Origin: Lysinibacillus sp. ZYM-1
GTDB taxonomy: Bacteria; Bacillota; Bacilli; Bacillales_A; Planococcaceae
Direction of reading: 5' to 3'
Assembly: GCF_001308875.1 (NCBI RefSeq)
Contig: NZ_KQ465124.1
Coordinates: 45,193 to 89,057 of the forward strand
Length of the DNA stretch: 43,865 nucleotides
Part shown: positions 30,925 through 42,813 of the stretch, piece after piece
Layout of the letters: each line of letters starts with the position of its first letter
How positions within the stretch are numbered: position 1 is the stretch's first letter
The notes under the pieces: generated by a model
The model's input: only the letters and a program-made list of their open reading frames with translations
Told to the model about the DNA's origin: nothing
The model's database searches: none
Translations under genes and position numbers: made by a program

Positions 30925-32451
30925 TTAGTGTTTAAAATGGCGTACACCTGTGAATACCATAGCAATACCGTATTCATTCGCTTTATCAATTGAATCTTGA
31001 TCTTTTATAGATCCACCCGGTTGAATAATTGCTGTAATTCCTGCTGCGGCTGCAGCCTCAACAGTATCACTCATTGGGAAAAATGCATCTGATGCCAGCG
31101 CAGCACTTTTTGATTTTTCACCAGCTTGCTCAAAAGCAATTTTAGCTGCACCAACGCGGTTCATTTGCCCTGCGCCTACACCTAGTGTCATTTGAGCGTC
31201 TGTTACAACAATCGCGTTTGATTTAACATGTTTAACAACAGACCAACCAAGCTGTAATGCTTCCCATTCCTGTTCTGTTGGTTCACGATCCGTCACTACT
31301 TTAATATCTGCATTGCCAAAGCCATAGCGATCTGGTTCTTGTACAAGAAGACCGCCCTCAACAGATACAACATTAAATTGATCTTGTTTAGCTTGCTCAA
31401 ACGGAATTGTTAGTAAGCGAATATTTTTCTTTTTCGTTAAAATATCTAGTGCTTCTTGCGAGAAAGCAGGAGCAATAATAATTTCTAGGAAAATATGACT
31501 TAGCTTTTCAGCAGTTGCTGCATCCACTTCCATATTAAGGGCAATAATTCCACCAAAAATAGATGTTGGATCTGCTTCATACGCTTTATCAAATGCTGCT
31601 TCTAATGTGACACCTGTTCCAACTCCACATGGATTCATATGTTTCACAGCTACTGCAGCTGGCATTTCAAATTCTTTCACAATTTGCAATGCTGCGTTAC
31701 CATCTTGAATATTGTTATAGGATAACTCTTTTCCATGTAATTGTGTTGCGTAAGCTAATGAGAAATCAGAGCCAAGACGTTTTTGGTAAAATGCCGCTTT
31801 TTGGTGTGGATTTTCACCATAACGTAAGTTTTGCTTTAATTCATAAGTCATTGTTAAACTCTCTGGGAACTCTTCTTCTGTCAAATAGTTCGAGATATAT
31901 GAATCGTAAGCAGCTGTGTGACGGAAAACTTTTGCAGCTAATTTACGACGTGTTTCAATTGTTGTTGCGCCATTTGCTTTTAGTTCCTCTAATACTGTTG
32001 CATAGTCATTGCTGTCCACGATTACCGTTACATATTGATGGTTTTTTGCAGCAGACCGTAACATTGTAGGGCCACCGATATCAATGTTTTCAATCGCATC
32101 ATCCCATGTTACATTAGGCTTTGAAATTGTTTCAACGAATGGATAAAGATTGACACAAACAATCTCAATCGGCTCAATCCCATGCTCATTCATTTGTGCC
32201 TGGTGAGAGTCATCATCAAACTTTCCTAATAGACCACCGTGAATCATTGGATTTAATGTTTTAACACGCCCATCTAAAATTTCAGGAAACTTCGTTACTT
32301 CATCTACTGCTGTTACAGCCACAGCATTGTCTTGTAACATTTTTTTAGTACCGCCAGTTGATAAAATTTCATAACCTAATGCTACTAATTCCTTTGCAAA
32401 TTCTAAAATACCATCTTTATTGGAAACACTGATTAATGCACGTTTTGTCAC
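30925..32451 (-). CDS. purH: Bifunctional AICAR formyltransferase / IMP cyclohydrolase
   Basis: PurH performs the last two steps to IMP. The N-terminal MGS-like cyclohydrolase domain begins [16 protein letters not shown]. The C-terminal formyltransferase domain has the active-site region [14 protein letters not shown] near residue 230. Length is 508 residues. The start is GTG at 32451 with GGAGG eight bases upstream. It is separated from purN by 105 bases that hold a hairpin, unlike the tight packing elsewhere in the operon. Confidence 0.97.
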   Translation of the reverse strand: MTKRALISVSNKDGILEFAKELVALGYEILSTGGTKKMLQDNAVAVTAVDEVTKFPEILDGRVKTLNPMIHGGLLGKFDDDSHQAQMNEHGIEPIEIVCVNLYPFVETISKPNVTWDDAIENIDIGGPTMLRSAAKNHQYVTVIVDSNDYATVLEELKANGATTIETRRKLAAKVFRHTAAYDSYISNYLTEEEFPESLTMTYELKQNLRYGENPHQKAAFYQKRLGSDFSLAYATQLHGKELSYNNIQDGNAALQIVKEFEMPAAVAVKHMNPCGVGTGVTLEAAFDKAYEADPTSIFGGIIALNMEVDAATAEKLSHIFLEIIIAPAFSQEALDILTKKKNIRLLTIPFEQAKQDQFNVVSVEGGLLVQEPDRYGFGNADIKVVTDREPTEQEWEALQLGWSVVKHVKSNAIVVTDAQMTLGVGAGQMNRVGAAKIAFEQAGEKSKSAALASDAFFPMSDTVEAAAAAGITAIIQPGGSIKDQDSIDKANEYGIAMVFTGVRHFKH

Positions 32452-32515
32452 AACAATATCCTCCTAATTTTCATCGTGCTTACCACGATCTAACTTGCTT
32501 CAATAGATTTATAGA

Positions 32516-32550
32516 GTTAGGTGTTGAGTAAGGTTCTCGACCTAACTCCT
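32516..32550 (-). other. Hairpin in the purN-purH gap
   Basis: GAGTTAGGT and ACCTAACTC pair perfectly over nine bases with a 17-base loop, directly after the purN stop. No U-tract follows. It resembles in position the hairpins in the purH-purD and purB-purC gaps. Confidence 0.6.
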
Positions 32551-32556
32551 TCTTCC

Positions 32557-33126
32557 TTATTGTAGTAATTGCTGTAAAGCTTTGGTATACAATAGATGCT
32601 CTTGTTTGTGAATTTCAGCTTCTGTCGCCTCTGGATTTCCATCAATCACTGATACAGCAGCCTGTGCGATAATCGGGCCAGTATCCATTCCTTCATCTAC
32701 AAAATGCACCGTTACACCTGTTATTTTCACCCCATGGTTTAATGCTTGTCCAATAGCATCCTTCCCTGGAAAGGCTGGCAATAAGGAAGGGTGTATATTA
32801 ACAATTCGCTGTGGAAATGCCGCTAATAATACGTCACTGATTAAACGCATATACCCTGCAAGAACAATCCATTTCACATCACATTCATGTAAAGCGTCAA
32901 TGATAGCAGTTTCATAGGCTGCCTTCGATGTAAACACTTTCGGGTTTAAGGCAAGCACTGGAATCCCAAAGCTTTCGGCACGGGTTACTACATATGCACC
33001 AGGTTTATCTGTCACCACTAGTTCAACCTTTGCATCTAGTTCTCCACGATCAATAGCCTCTTGAATGGCTTGAAAATTACTACCGCTTCCTGACGCGAAC
33101 ACAGCGATTTTTGTTGGGATCGTCAT
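32557..33126 (-). CDS. purN: Phosphoribosylglycinamide formyltransferase
   Basis: PurN moves a formyl group from 10-formyltetrahydrofolate to GAR. At 189 residues it has the usual size. The start FASGSGSNFQAI binds the substrate phosphate. The catalytic set is visible as Asn110 and His112 in IVNIHPSLLPAF and Asp148 in EGMDTGPI. Its ATG overlaps the purM stop by one base (TAATG), so translation is coupled. Confidence 0.97.
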   Translation of the reverse strand: MTIPTKIAVFASGSGSNFQAIQEAIDRGELDAKVELVVTDKPGAYVVTRAESFGIPVLALNPKVFTSKAAYETAIIDALHECDVKWIVLAGYMRLISDVLLAAFPQRIVNIHPSLLPAFPGKDAIGQALNHGVKITGVTVHFVDEGMDTGPIIAQAAVSVIDGNPEATEAEIHKQEHLLYTKALQQLLQ

Positions 33127-34181
33127 TACACTAAACTCCCATCATGTGAGCCATTAAATATTACTCCATCACCTTTGATAACACGTCCGATTGTATAAGC
33201 CTTTTCACCATTTCCTTCTACTGCTGCTATAACTTTATCAGCTTCTGCCGCTGGAATAGCTATTACAAAACCTATACCCATATTAAACACATTATATAAA
33301 TCTCTATCTTCTAACTGACCTTTATCTTTTAAGAATTCAAAGATACGTAATACTGGCCATGAACCTAAGTCAATTTCTGTAGCTAGTCCTTCAGGCATCA
33401 TACGTGGTAAATTTTCATAGAAACCTCCACCAGTAACGTGGGCACAGCCATGTACATCTGCTGCTTTTAAGGCTGCTAATACAGGCTTAGCATATAACTT
33501 TGTTGGTACTAAAAGAGCCTCACCGATCGGTCCTAAGTCTTCATAGCCTTCTACAATGGCATCCACTGCATATTGATGATCTGCAAAGACAATTTTACGT
33601 ACTAAAGAATAACCGTTTGAATGTACACCACTTGAAGCAATACCTACAAGTACATCGCCTTCAACAATTTTTTCTCCTGTCACAATGGCAGACTTTTCAC
33701 AGGCACCCACTGCAAAGCCAGCTAAATCGTATTCATCTTCTTCATATAGACCTGGCATTTCTGCCGTTTCGCCACCGATTAGAGCTGCACCAGATTGCAC
33801 ACAGCCATCTGCTACACCTTTAACAATTTGCTCAATTTTTGCAGGCTCTGCTTTTCCAAGAGCTACGTAATCTAAAAAGTATAGTGGCTCCGCTCCTTGT
33901 GCAACGATATCATTCACGCACATTGCTACACAGTCCACGCCAATAGTATCGTGCTTGTCTACCATGAATGCTAGCTTTAGCTTTGTCCCTACACCATCAG
34001 TCCCTGAAATAAGTACAGGTTCTTTAAGGTTTAGTTCTGACAAGTCAAACATACCACCAAAGCCACCAAACGTTCCCATTACACCTAGACGGTTCGTACG
34101 TTCAACGTGAGATTTCATTCGTTTTACGGCTTCATAGCCCGCTTCAATATTTACACCTGCTTGTTCATATGCCTTTGACAC
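33126..34181 (-). CDS. purM: Phosphoribosylformylglycinamidine cyclo-ligase
   Basis: AIR synthetase closes the imidazole ring using ATP. The 351-residue protein has [15 protein letters not shown] near 56 and [12 protein letters not shown] near 140, both PurM signatures of the PurM/SelD/ThiL fold. The start is GTG at 34181, with GGAGGAACT upstream. A 94-base gap after purF contains a weak six-pair stem (CTAGAA/TTCTAG) and no terminator. Confidence 0.97.
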   Translation of the reverse strand: MSKAYEQAGVNIEAGYEAVKRMKSHVERTNRLGVMGTFGGFGGMFDLSELNLKEPVLISGTDGVGTKLKLAFMVDKHDTIGVDCVAMCVNDIVAQGAEPLYFLDYVALGKAEPAKIEQIVKGVADGCVQSGAALIGGETAEMPGLYEEDEYDLAGFAVGACEKSAIVTGEKIVEGDVLVGIASSGVHSNGYSLVRKIVFADHQYAVDAIVEGYEDLGPIGEALLVPTKLYAKPVLAALKAADVHGCAHVTGGGFYENLPRMMPEGLATEIDLGSWPVLRIFEFLKDKGQLEDRDLYNVFNMGIGFVIAIPAAEADKVIAAVEGNGEKAYTIGRVIKGDGVIFNGSHDGSLV

Positions 34182-34275
34182 GCAGAGTTCCTCCTTATCA
34201 TCTAAATCGCCTAAGAGTATCCTAGAATTCGTTTTACAACCTTCTAGAAAACACTAATTCGTTGCGATGTTTTTC

Positions 34276-35700
34276 TTAACGTAATAGTTCTTTTTCATGT
34301 GGTAAGATGGTATCCGGGAAAATCTCTGTTGGATATTTACCTGTAAAGCATGCTAAGCATAGTCCACGGTTGTCATCTTCATATGGTCGCGCAATAGTCT
34401 CAACCATGCCTTCAACAGAAAGGAACGTCAGGGAATCTGCACCAATTACTTCACGAATTTCATCAACATTATGACTAGAAGCAATAAGTTCTTCATGTGT
34501 TGACGTATCAATGCCATAATAACAAGGGTTTGTCATAGGTGGTGATGAAATGACCACATGAACCTCTGCCGCTCCAGCATCTTTTAACATTTTGACAATA
34601 CGACGTGATGTTGTGCCGCGAACAATAGAATCGTCCACCATAACTACACGTTTGCCTTTTACAACTTGAACAACTGGCGAAAGCTTCATTTTCACACCAC
34701 GTTCACGTAATTCTTGTGTCGGTTGAATAAAAGTACGACCTACATAACGGTTTTTAATAAGACCTAGTTCATAAGGGATACCACTTTCTTCTGCAAAACC
34801 GATCGCTGCTGAAATACTTGAATCTGGTACACCTGTTACAACATCAGCCTCAATATGTGCACATTCACGCGCTAGCTGTTTCCCCATGCGTTTACGTGCC
34901 ATATGAACGTTAATACCATCAATATCCGAATCAGGACGTGCTAAGTAAACATACTCCATCGCACACATAGAACGTTTTTCCATATCAGCGAAGCGGTCTG
35001 ATTTTACACCCTCATCGTTAATAATTAATAACTCTCCTGGCTCTACAGAACGAACAAATTCTGCACCAATTAAATCAAATGCACAAGTTTCAGAAGCGAC
35101 CACCCAGCCATCTCCTAGCTTTCCAAGAGATAATGGACGTAAACCATGTGGATCACGTGCAACAAGCATTTCATCCTTTGTCATAATTAAGCAAGAATAC
35201 GCACCCTTTAATAAAGAGAGGGCATTTTTCACCTTTGCACGGAATGGTGAATGCGAGCTTTTCTTAATAAGATGCGCCAGCACTTCTGTATCTGAGCTAG
35301 AGTGAAAAATGCTACCTTGTCGCTCCAAATACTGTTTTAAATGTGTCGCATTGACTAGGTTACCGTTATGGGCAATGGAAAGGCTACCAGTTGAGGAATG
35401 AAATAATAATGGCTGTACATTTTCGATACCGCCACCACCAGCAGTCGTATAACGAACGTGTGCAATTGCTGCCTTGCCGTCCACTGCCTTTAATTTATCT
35501 TCGTTGAAAACATCATTAACTAGTCCTTCACCTTTTACCGCGCGAAGGTGTTGGCCATCTGAAACAACGATACCAGCGCCTTCTTGTCCACGATGTTGAA
35601 GAGCATGAAGCCCGTAATAACTAAGGTGTGCTGGATTTGAGTTCCCCCAAATACCAAACACCCCACATTCTTCATTTAAGCCTCTGAGTTCAGCAAGCAT
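34276..35700 (-). CDS. purF: Amidophosphoribosyltransferase
   Basis: PurF commits PRPP to purine synthesis by making phosphoribosylamine with ammonia from glutamine. The start is the ATG at 35700 with AAAGGAGC upstream. It lies inside purL (25-base overlap) and gives 474 residues. An 11-residue propeptide precedes the catalytic Cys12 ([11 protein letters not shown]), as in B. subtilis. Cysteines in [15 protein letters not shown] and CLACFTG match the ligands of the oxygen-labile 4Fe-4S cluster. The PRPP site is [13 protein letters not shown]. The enzyme is usually inhibited by AMP and GMP. Confidence 0.97.
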   Translation of the reverse strand: MLAELRGLNEECGVFGIWGNSNPAHLSYYGLHALQHRGQEGAGIVVSDGQHLRAVKGEGLVNDVFNEDKLKAVDGKAAIAHVRYTTAGGGGIENVQPLLFHSSTGSLSIAHNGNLVNATHLKQYLERQGSIFHSSSDTEVLAHLIKKSSHSPFRAKVKNALSLLKGAYSCLIMTKDEMLVARDPHGLRPLSLGKLGDGWVVASETCAFDLIGAEFVRSVEPGELLIINDEGVKSDRFADMEKRSMCAMEYVYLARPDSDIDGINVHMARKRMGKQLARECAHIEADVVTGVPDSSISAAIGFAEESGIPYELGLIKNRYVGRTFIQPTQELRERGVKMKLSPVVQVVKGKRVVMVDDSIVRGTTSRRIVKMLKDAGAAEVHVVISSPPMTNPCYYGIDTSTHEELIASSHNVDEIREVIGADSLTFLSVEGMVETIARPYEDDNRGLCLACFTGKYPTEIFPDTILPHEKELLR

Positions 35701-37910
35701 GGGATTGCTCCTTTCCAATTAGAACGGAATTCCTCCACTGTACCTTCTACAAGCACACCTTTGTCCCCGTTGATTTTAACAAGTGCATCGTTTGTTACGA
35801 CACCTATTTTTTGAGCATCTTTGATGATTTCGACAAATGCAGCTGCATTTTCTTCTTTGACTGTCACAACAAAACGAGATTGACTTTCACTGAATAATGC
35901 CGTTGTAGCAGAACCTGTTAATGAAACGTCAACACCAAGACCGTTTGCACTGAAAGTTGTTTCAGCAATGGCTACAGCAAGACCACCCTCAGCCACATCA
36001 TGTGCAGACTGTACAAGACCAGCCTTTATAGCCTTTAATAATGCTTGCTGACGTGCCGCTTCCACTTCTAGATCGATTGCTGGTGCTTTTCCAGAAATAA
36101 CCCCATTATTTAATAATTTTTGAAGCTCTGAACCACCAAATTCAGTTGTTGTCTCACCAATAACAAATACGAGATCTCCTGCTGCTTTTACTTCCTGTGT
36201 TGTAACATGAGCTAAGTCTTCAATTAGACCTACCATACCAATTGTTGGTGTTGGATAAACTGCTTCGCCTGAACGTTCATTATAAAGTGATACATTACCG
36301 CCAATTACTGGTGCATTTAAGGCTGTACACGCAGCCGAAATGCCGTCAGCAGATTTTTCAATTTGCCAGAAGATTTCTGGTTTCTCTGGATTACCAAAGT
36401 TTAAGCAGTCTGTAATTGCGAGTGGCGTACCACCAGTTGCAACAATATTACGAGCTGCTTCAGCTACTGCAATAGCACCGCCCACTTCTGGGTCTAGATA
36501 AATGTAGCGAGAGTTACAGTCCGTTGTCATTGCTAAGCCTTTATTTGTACCACGTACACGAATAACAGCTGCATCAGAACCTGGTTTAACAACAGTTGAA
36601 GTACGAACCTGATAATCGTACTGATCGTATACCCATTCTTTCGAAGCAATTGTTGGTGCTTTTAATAGAGCATTTAATGTTTCTTTATAATCCGTAACAA
36701 CAGGCTCTGTGTTTTCGATTGCTTGGAACTGTGCATAGTAAGCAGGTTCAGCAGATGGTTTATGATAAACTGGTGCATCTTCTGCTAATGCATCAGCAGG
36801 TACTTCTGCCACCACTTGTCCATTGTGTAAAAGACGAAGCATTTTATCATCCGTTACACGACCAATTGCTACAGCATCTAAATCATATTTATCGAAAATC
36901 GCTTTAATTTCATCTTCGCGACCTTTTGTCACAACTAATAGCATACGTTCTTGAGATTCAGATAACATCATTTCGTACGCTGACATCCCTGTCTCACGTT
37001 GAGGCACTAAGTCCAAATTCATTTCTACACCAGAACCAGCTTTTGAAGCCATTTCTGCTGATGAAGAAGTAAGTCCAGCTGCACCCATATCTTGAATCCC
37101 AACTAGTGCGTCAGATTTTACCACTTCTAAGCATGCTTCAAGTAAAAGTTTCTCCATGAATGGATCCCCTACTTGTACTGCTGGACGTTGGTTTTCTGAT
37201 TCCTCTGTTAATTCTTCAGAAGCAAATGTCGCACCATGAATTCCGTCTCGTCCTGTTTTCGCACCAACGTACATAACTGTATTACCAACACCTGCTGCAA
37301 TACCTCGTTGAATATCTTTATGGTCAATTAAGCCTACACACATCGCATTGACAAGTGGATTGCCTTCATAGCAAGGATCAAATTGAATCTCGCCACCTAC
37401 TGTAGGAATACCAATACAGTTACCATACCCTGCAATACCAGCAACTACTTCTTCAAATAGATATTTACCACGTGCTGATTTTAATTCACCAAAACGTAAT
37501 GAATTCAGCATTGCGATTGGACGTGCACCCATTGAGAAAACATCACGGATAATACCGCCAACACCAGTCGCAGCTCCTTGATAAGGTTCAATTGCAGATG
37601 GATGGTTATGAGATTCCATTTTAAATACTACTGCTTGTTCGTCACCAATATCGACAATACCCGCACCTTCACCTGGTCCTTGTAAAACTTGAGGCCCTTT
37701 TGTCGGGAATTTACGGAGTACCGGCTTAGAATTTTTGTAAGAGCAATGCTCAGACCACATTACTGAGAAAAGACCTGTCTCTGTCCAGTTAGGTAGACGT
37801 CCTAAAATACCTTCTACCATTGCAAATTCTTCGTCTGACATCCCCATACCAGCGTAGAGCTTTTCATCTTTAATTTGCTGTGCTGTTGGCTCAAACTTAG
37901 TTGTTGACAT
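35676..37910 (-). CDS. purL: Phosphoribosylformylglycinamidine synthase subunit PurL
   Basis: This 744-residue protein is the small, Gram-positive type of PurL, which needs separate PurQ and PurS subunits. It converts FGAR to FGAM with ATP and ammonia delivered by PurQ. Visible signatures are [12 protein letters not shown] near 48, [14 protein letters not shown] near 91 and [10 protein letters not shown]. The N-terminal end of the frame overlaps purQ by 14 bases, and its 3' end overlaps purF by 25, so the block is tightly coupled. GGAGGGAAA precedes the ATG. Confidence 0.98.
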   Translation of the reverse strand: MSTTKFEPTAQQIKDEKLYAGMGMSDEEFAMVEGILGRLPNWTETGLFSVMWSEHCSYKNSKPVLRKFPTKGPQVLQGPGEGAGIVDIGDEQAVVFKMESHNHPSAIEPYQGAATGVGGIIRDVFSMGARPIAMLNSLRFGELKSARGKYLFEEVVAGIAGYGNCIGIPTVGGEIQFDPCYEGNPLVNAMCVGLIDHKDIQRGIAAGVGNTVMYVGAKTGRDGIHGATFASEELTEESENQRPAVQVGDPFMEKLLLEACLEVVKSDALVGIQDMGAAGLTSSSAEMASKAGSGVEMNLDLVPQRETGMSAYEMMLSESQERMLLVVTKGREDEIKAIFDKYDLDAVAIGRVTDDKMLRLLHNGQVVAEVPADALAEDAPVYHKPSAEPAYYAQFQAIENTEPVVTDYKETLNALLKAPTIASKEWVYDQYDYQVRTSTVVKPGSDAAVIRVRGTNKGLAMTTDCNSRYIYLDPEVGGAIAVAEAARNIVATGGTPLAITDCLNFGNPEKPEIFWQIEKSADGISAACTALNAPVIGGNVSLYNERSGEAVYPTPTIGMVGLIEDLAHVTTQEVKAAGDLVFVIGETTTEFGGSELQKLLNNGVISGKAPAIDLEVEAARQQALLKAIKAGLVQSAHDVAEGGLAVAIAETTFSANGLGVDVSLTGSATTALFSESQSRFVVTVKEENAAAFVEIIKDAQKIGVVTNDALVKINGDKGVLVEGTVEEFRSNWKGAIPCLLNSEA

Positions 37911-38580
37911 GATTTTCCCTCCACTGCTTCACAATTGATTTAAATACTGCTAAACCGTCTGCACCGCCCACCAGTGCATCAACAGCTCGCTCTGGGTGTG
38001 GCATCATCCCTAATACATTGCCGCGCTCGTTTATAATCCCTGCGATATCTTCTAAAGAACCGTTTGGATTGTCACCTGAGTATGTGAATACGATTTGATT
38101 ATTATCTTTTAGTGATTGTAATGTTTCCTCGTCACAGTAGTAATTACCTTCACCATGTGCGATTGGAATATTGATGATTTGACCTTGCTCATATTGATTT
38201 GTGAATAATGTATTGTTGTTTTCCACTTTTAGCTGCACTGTACGACACATAAATTTCAAGTTTTTATTGCGTAGTAAAGCTCCTGGCAATAAACCAGCTT
38301 CCGTTAGAATTTGGAAGCCATTACATACACCTAATACTGGTTTACCAGCATCTGCTGCTTTCTTAACCTCTGCCATAATGTTCGATTGATTAGCCATTGC
38401 ACCACAACGAAGATAATCTCCATATGAGAATCCTCCAGGTACTAATACACCATCAAAGCCACTTAGATCTGTTGCTGTATGCCATACATATTCTACTTCT
38501 TCACCTAGCTCGTCTTTAATCGCATGATACATATCGATATCACAGTTTGACCCAGGGAATACGAGTACTGCGAATTTCAT
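37897..38580 (-). CDS. purQ: Phosphoribosylformylglycinamidine synthase subunit PurQ
   Basis: PurQ is the glutaminase partner of PurL. The 227-residue class I amidotransferase has the nucleophile Cys86 in GVCNGFQ and the His-x-Glu pair in MPHPERA near the C terminus. VFPGSNCD at the start is typical. It follows purS by two bases and overlaps purL by 14. Confidence 0.98.
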   Translation of the reverse strand: MKFAVLVFPGSNCDIDMYHAIKDELGEEVEYVWHTATDLSGFDGVLVPGGFSYGDYLRCGAMANQSNIMAEVKKAADAGKPVLGVCNGFQILTEAGLLPGALLRNKNLKFMCRTVQLKVENNNTLFTNQYEQGQIINIPIAHGEGNYYCDEETLQSLKDNNQIVFTYSGDNPNGSLEDIAGIINERGNVLGMMPHPERAVDALVGGADGLAVFKSIVKQWRENHVNN

Positions 38581-38582
38581 GA

Positions 38583-38831
38583 TTAGTTTGCCTCCTCGAC
38601 TTCAAAACGGTAGTCTTCAATTACAACGTTTGTTAAAACCTTTTCACACATTTCTTTTACTAGAGTATTAATGTCACGTTCTGTATCTTTTATTGTTAGT
38701 TCAAGATATTTACCGATACGTAAATCTTCTACTTCACCGTAGCCCATTTTAGCTAAAGAACCCTGTACTGCAGAACCTTGTGGATCAAGAATGCTCTCAC
38801 GTAATGTTACATAGATTTTTACTTTTTTCAT
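38583..38831 (-). CDS. purS: Phosphoribosylformylglycinamidine synthase subunit PurS
   Basis: This 82-residue protein joins PurQ to PurL in the FGAM synthase complex. [15 protein letters not shown] near the start and RIGKYLEL in the middle are typical of the family. Two-base gaps separate it from purC and purQ, indicating coupled translation. GGAGGC precedes the ATG. Confidence 0.97.
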   Translation of the reverse strand: MKKVKIYVTLRESILDPQGSAVQGSLAKMGYGEVEDLRIGKYLELTIKDTERDINTLVKEMCEKVLTNVVIEDYRFEVEEAN

Positions 38832-38833
38832 TG

Positions 38834-39544
38834 TTATTTGCCTCCGAGTCTAGAAAGTATAATAGTATAAACTTCAGTTAAATTACCAAGGTCCCTACGA
38901 AAAACATCTTTGTCTAACTTTTGCTTCGTTGTTGCATCCCAAAGTCGGCATGTATCTGGTGAAATTTCATCTGCCAATAATACTTGGCCATCTGCATCAC
39001 GTCCAAACTCTAATTTAAAATCAATTAGTGTCACATTGACATCTGCAAAGATTGGCTGTAGAACTTTGTTAATAGCTAGTGCCTTATCGTAAATAGCAGT
39101 TACTTCAGCGGGCGTTGCAAGCTCCAGAACATCTATATGCTCTGTTGTAATGAATGGATCGCCTAATTCATCATCTTTAAAATAAAATTCGACGATTGGT
39201 CTTTTTAAAGATGTTCCCTCTTCAAGACCAAGACGTTTTGCCAAACTTCCTGCAGCTATATTACGAACAACAACTTCAATCGGAATAATATCTACTTTTC
39301 TTACAAGTTGTTGCGTATCTGATAATTGTTTCACGAAATGTGACGCAATTCCGTTTCCTTGTAATTTTTCGAAAATTAATGAAGTAATGCGATTATTTAA
39401 AATGCCTTTGCCTTCAATTTCCTCTTTCTTTTCACCATTGAATGCTGTCGCACTATCCTTGTACTCAACAAGTAGCACATTCGGCTCCTCAGTTGCATAC
39501 AATTTTTTTGCTTTACCTTCATACAAAAGTTGACCTTTAGTCAT
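38834..39544 (-). CDS. purC: SAICAR synthetase
   Basis: PurC joins CAIR and aspartate with ATP to form SAICAR. At 236 residues it has the common bacterial length. LLYEGKAKKLYAT at the start, VVRNIAAGSLAKR near 92 and the ending region DEISPDTCRLWD are signatures. GGGGGA lies upstream of the start at 39544. A 128-base gap after purB holds a strong hairpin. Confidence 0.97.
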   Translation of the reverse strand: MTKGQLLYEGKAKKLYATEEPNVLLVEYKDSATAFNGEKKEEIEGKGILNNRITSLIFEKLQGNGIASHFVKQLSDTQQLVRKVDIIPIEVVVRNIAAGSLAKRLGLEEGTSLKRPIVEFYFKDDELGDPFITTEHIDVLELATPAEVTAIYDKALAINKVLQPIFADVNVTLIDFKLEFGRDADGQVLLADEISPDTCRLWDATTKQKLDKDVFRRDLGNLTEVYTIILSRLGGK

Positions 39545-39588
39545 CCGTTTTTCCCCCTGATATTATGAGATACGCTTTTAATCATGAT

Positions 39589-39622
39589 CAGAATTGAACC
39601 GTGTCTCCACGATTCAACTCTG
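39589..39622 (-). other. Hairpin in the purB-purC gap
   Basis: On the minus strand CAGAGTTGAATCGTG and CACGGTTCAATTCTG pair over 15 positions, including two wobbles, around the GNRA-type tetraloop GAGA. No U-tract follows. It is the strongest of three hairpins in operon gaps and may protect or mark an mRNA processing site. Confidence 0.7.
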
Positions 39623-39672
39623 AAGCATTTACTGGTGGCTCTAACATTTATTTTTTAATGGCGAAATAAATA

Positions 39673-40968
39673 TTAGTTGAGTCCTAATCGTTCGAAAATC
39701 ATATCAACATGCTGTAAGTGGTAGTTGTAATCAAAGCACTCATCCAGCTCTTCTTTTGTTAAATAAGATGTGATTTTTTCACTTGCATCGACTAATGTAC
39801 GGAACTGTACTTGCTCGTCCCATGCTTGCATGGCTAAAGGCTGTACCGTATCATAAGCTTCCTCACGTACTAATCCTTTATCAATCAATGCTAACAAGAT
39901 GCGCTGAGAATAAATAAGACCAAATGTGCGATTCATGTTACGTTTCATGTTTTCAGGGAATACTGTTAAGTTTTTCACAATATTACCGAAGCGATTTAAC
40001 ATATAGTTAAGAGTAATTGTTGCATCCGGTAAAATAACGCGCTCTGCAGATGAATGAGAAATATCACGTTCATGCCATAAAGCGACATTTTCATAAGCTG
40101 TTACCATGTATCCACGCATTAAACGAGACAATCCAACCATGTTTTCAGAGCCGATTGGATTACGTTTATGTGGCATTGCAGACGACCCTTTTTGCCCTTT
40201 TGCAAAAGCTTCTTCCACTTCACGCGTTTCAGATTTCTGTAAACCGCGAATTTCTGTTGCGAATTTTTCAATGGAAGTAGCGATTAAAGCTAATGCCCCT
40301 AAATACTGCGCATGGCGGTCACGCTGTAAAGTTTGTGTTGAAATCGGTGATGCAGCAAGACCCAGTTGATCACAAACATATTGCTCAACGCGAGGATCGA
40401 TATTGGCATATGTTCCAACGGCTCCAGACATTTTTCCTGTTTCAATTACTGTAGCTGCTGCTTCAAAACGTTCAAGGTTACGTTTCATTTCCTCATACCA
40501 TAAACCAAGTTTTAAACCGAAAGTAGTTGGTTCTGCATGAACACCATGTGTACGTCCCATCATCACTGTATGTTTATGTTCTTTTGCCTTAACAGCAATA
40601 ATATCAATGAAATTCGCGATATCTTTGCGTAAAATATCATTTGCTTGTTTGATTAAATAAGAAAGTGCTGTGTCTACTACGTCTGTAGAAGTTAAACCAT
40701 AATGTACCCATTTACGTTCTTCTCCAAGTGTTTCAGAAACGGCACGTGTAAATGCTACAACGTCATGACGAGTTTCTTGTTCAATTTCTAAAATACGATT
40801 CACATCAAATGAAGCATTTTTTCGAATTTTAGCAACATCCTCTTTTGGAATATCGCCTATTTCTGCCCAAGCCTCACAAGCTAAAATTTCAACTTCTAGC
40901 CAAGCTTGATATTTATTTTGTTCTGTCCAAATTGCGCCCATTTCGGGTCTTGTGTAACGTTCAATCAT
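39673..40968 (-). CDS. purB: Adenylosuccinate lyase
   Basis: PurB releases fumarate from SAICAR in IMP synthesis and from adenylosuccinate in AMP synthesis. The 431-residue protein belongs to the fumarase/aspartase superfamily. [24 protein letters not shown] and the signature [15 protein letters not shown] (near 260-275) are visible. AGAAGGAGA precedes the ATG. It follows purK by 13 bases. Confidence 0.98.
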   Translation of the reverse strand: MIERYTRPEMGAIWTEQNKYQAWLEVEILACEAWAEIGDIPKEDVAKIRKNASFDVNRILEIEQETRHDVVAFTRAVSETLGEERKWVHYGLTSTDVVDTALSYLIKQANDILRKDIANFIDIIAVKAKEHKHTVMMGRTHGVHAEPTTFGLKLGLWYEEMKRNLERFEAAATVIETGKMSGAVGTYANIDPRVEQYVCDQLGLAASPISTQTLQRDRHAQYLGALALIATSIEKFATEIRGLQKSETREVEEAFAKGQKGSSAMPHKRNPIGSENMVGLSRLMRGYMVTAYENVALWHERDISHSSAERVILPDATITLNYMLNRFGNIVKNLTVFPENMKRNMNRTFGLIYSQRILLALIDKGLVREEAYDTVQPLAMQAWDEQVQFRTLVDASEKITSYLTKEELDECFDYNYHLQHVDMIFERLGLN

Positions 40969-40981
40969 TGCGTATCTCCTT

Positions 40982-42106
40982 CTATTCTGACCAAATGCCA
41001 GAACTCTCGATTTGTTGTAGTGTTTCCTCTAAGTTTTTTGTCATAATCGTTACATGGCCCATCTTACGGTTAACCTTAGCTTCAGCTTTCCCATAAAGAT
41101 GGATAGACCATTCAGGATATTTAGCAATGGAGTTACTCAATGGCACGACATGCTGCCCTAATACATTGACCATAATGGATGGTGCCCAAAGTTCTGGCTT
41201 ACGTAATGGCCAACCACAAACAGCTCTTATATGCTGATGGAATTGTGAAACATTACACGCCTCTATTGAATAGTGACCTGAATTATGAGGTCTTGGTGCT
41301 AATTCATTAATAACAATGCTACCATCTTCTAACACAAACATTTCTACCGCTAACGTTCCTACTAAATGTAAGTAATCTGCAATTTTTAAAGCTTCTCGTT
41401 CCGCAGCTTGAGCTGTGCTTTCTGTTATGCGAGCAGGTACAATTGTTTCATGCAGAATATGATGAACATGAATGTTCTCTCCAACTGGTTGACAATACGA
41501 TTCACCGTTACCATTTCTTTGAACAATGACCGATACCTCTTTAACGAAAGGCACAAATCCTTCTGCAATACATTGAGAATGCGTGAAGAGTTCTTTCGCT
41601 AATGGAAGATCTTCAGTTGATTTTAACAGCTGCTGTCCCTTGCCATCATAACCACCTCTTGCTGTTTTGACTATACAAGGATAACCAATCGAATCAATAT
41701 TGGCTACTAATTCTTCATAAGTTTTTGCAACAATATATGGTGCTACTGGGCATCCAGCTTTCACAATAGCTTCTTTCTCCGTTATACGATTTTGTGTAAT
41801 GCGTACTAACTCTGCTCCCTGAGGAACATAAGCCATTTGTGATAAACGTTTTAAGCCATCATAATCAATATTTTCGAATTCATATGTGATGACATCACTT
41901 ACTTCTGCAAGTTCTTCTAATGCTGCTTCGTCATCATATGGAGCCACAATACGAACATCCGCTACCTGCCCACAAGGCGAGTCCATTGCTGGTTCAAGTA
42001 CAGCAATTTTAAAGCCAGACTCTTTTGCAGCAAGGGCCATCATTCGACCAAGCTGGCCCCCACCTATAATACCTATCGTTTGTCCAGGATAAATAATCTT
42101 CGTCAC
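40982..42106 (-). CDS. purK: N5-carboxyaminoimidazole ribonucleotide synthetase
   Basis: PurK carboxylates AIR with ATP and bicarbonate to give N5-CAIR for PurE. The 374-residue ATP-grasp protein has [16 protein letters not shown] near the start, [12 protein letters not shown] and [17 protein letters not shown]. The start is GTG at 42106, overlapping the purE stop in the string GTGA, so it depends on coupled translation; the ribosome binding site is weak (GGTGA). Confidence 0.97.
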   Translation of the reverse strand: MTKIIYPGQTIGIIGGGQLGRMMALAAKESGFKIAVLEPAMDSPCGQVADVRIVAPYDDEAALEELAEVSDVITYEFENIDYDGLKRLSQMAYVPQGAELVRITQNRITEKEAIVKAGCPVAPYIVAKTYEELVANIDSIGYPCIVKTARGGYDGKGQQLLKSTEDLPLAKELFTHSQCIAEGFVPFVKEVSVIVQRNGNGESYCQPVGENIHVHHILHETIVPARITESTAQAAEREALKIADYLHLVGTLAVEMFVLEDGSIVINELAPRPHNSGHYSIEACNVSQFHQHIRAVCGWPLRKPELWAPSIMVNVLGQHVVPLSNSIAKYPEWSIHLYGKAEAKVNRKMGHVTIMTKNLEETLQQIESSGIWSE

Positions 42107-42591
42107 ACTAAGTCACCTGTGCTTTCTAATACTTGCTGCTTTGTAGCTTCACGTCGAACATCTAATTTGTTAGCAAGTTCTGCATCTGTCGTTGACAAAA
42201 TTTGAGCTGCAAGTAAGCCTGCATTTGTTGCTCCAGCTTTCCCAATAGCTACAGTTGCTACAGGAACACCTCCAGGCATTTGAACGATGGATAACAGTGA
42301 ATCAAGCCCATTCAGTGCACGTGATTGAACTGGTACACCGATTACAGGTAAAGTTGTTTTAGCCGCTACCATTCCAGGTAAATGTGCAGCTCCACCCGCC
42401 CCAGCTATAATTACTTGTATTCCCCGTTTGCGTGATGTTTCCGCATATTCAAACATTAAATCAGGTGTTCGATGTGCAGATACAACCTTCTTTTCGTATG
42501 GTACTTGTAATTCATCTAAAATATCACATGCATGTTTCATTGTTTCCCAGTCACTTGAACTACCCATAATGACACCGATTTTCGGATTCAT
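42103..42591 (-). CDS. purE: N5-carboxyaminoimidazole ribonucleotide mutase
   Basis: PurE rearranges N5-CAIR to CAIR. The 162-residue class I enzyme has [11 protein letters not shown] at the start, SAHRTPD near 40 and [17 protein letters not shown] near 65-81. AAAGGAGCG lies before the ATG at 42591. It is the first gene of the twelve-gene purine operon and lies about 220 bases after a guanine-class riboswitch. Confidence 0.98.
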   Translation of the reverse strand: MNPKIGVIMGSSSDWETMKHACDILDELQVPYEKKVVSAHRTPDLMFEYAETSRKRGIQVIIAGAGGAAHLPGMVAAKTTLPVIGVPVQSRALNGLDSLLSIVQMPGGVPVATVAIGKAGATNAGLLAAQILSTTDAELANKLDVRREATKQQVLESTGDLV

Positions 42592-42813
42592 AAATTGTCG
42601 CTCCTTTTAAACGATAGAAAAATGATCAATTATCGTGCAAGCCTCTATTTTTAATAGCTACTGCAATTTTTACCTTTTTATAAAGAAAATCCCCAAATAA
42701 ACTACTCTCTACTATTACACGTGAAAGCAGCTTACTTGAGGACTTATTAGAACAAGAATTAGCCAATGTACAAAACTGTACATAGACTTTCTCATAACAG
42801 CCAAAAGTGCTTT
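42592..42813 (-). other. purE leader between aptamer and start codon
   Basis: This 222-base untranslated stretch should hold the riboswitch expression platform. I see a small hairpin (ATGTACA/TGTACAT, 42767-42784), a possible long-range pairing of GAAAGCA (just after the aptamer) with TGCTTTC (42721-42727), and a CGATA/TATCG stem near the start codon. None is followed by a clear U-tract, so I could not locate a classical terminator. A 64-codon frame over this stretch has no ribosome binding site and is not believed. Confidence 0.5.

Noticed and set aside
31629..32069. A 146-codon plus-strand frame antisense to purH
   Set aside because: It is fully inside purH and Leu/His-rich, as expected for an opposite-strand shadow.
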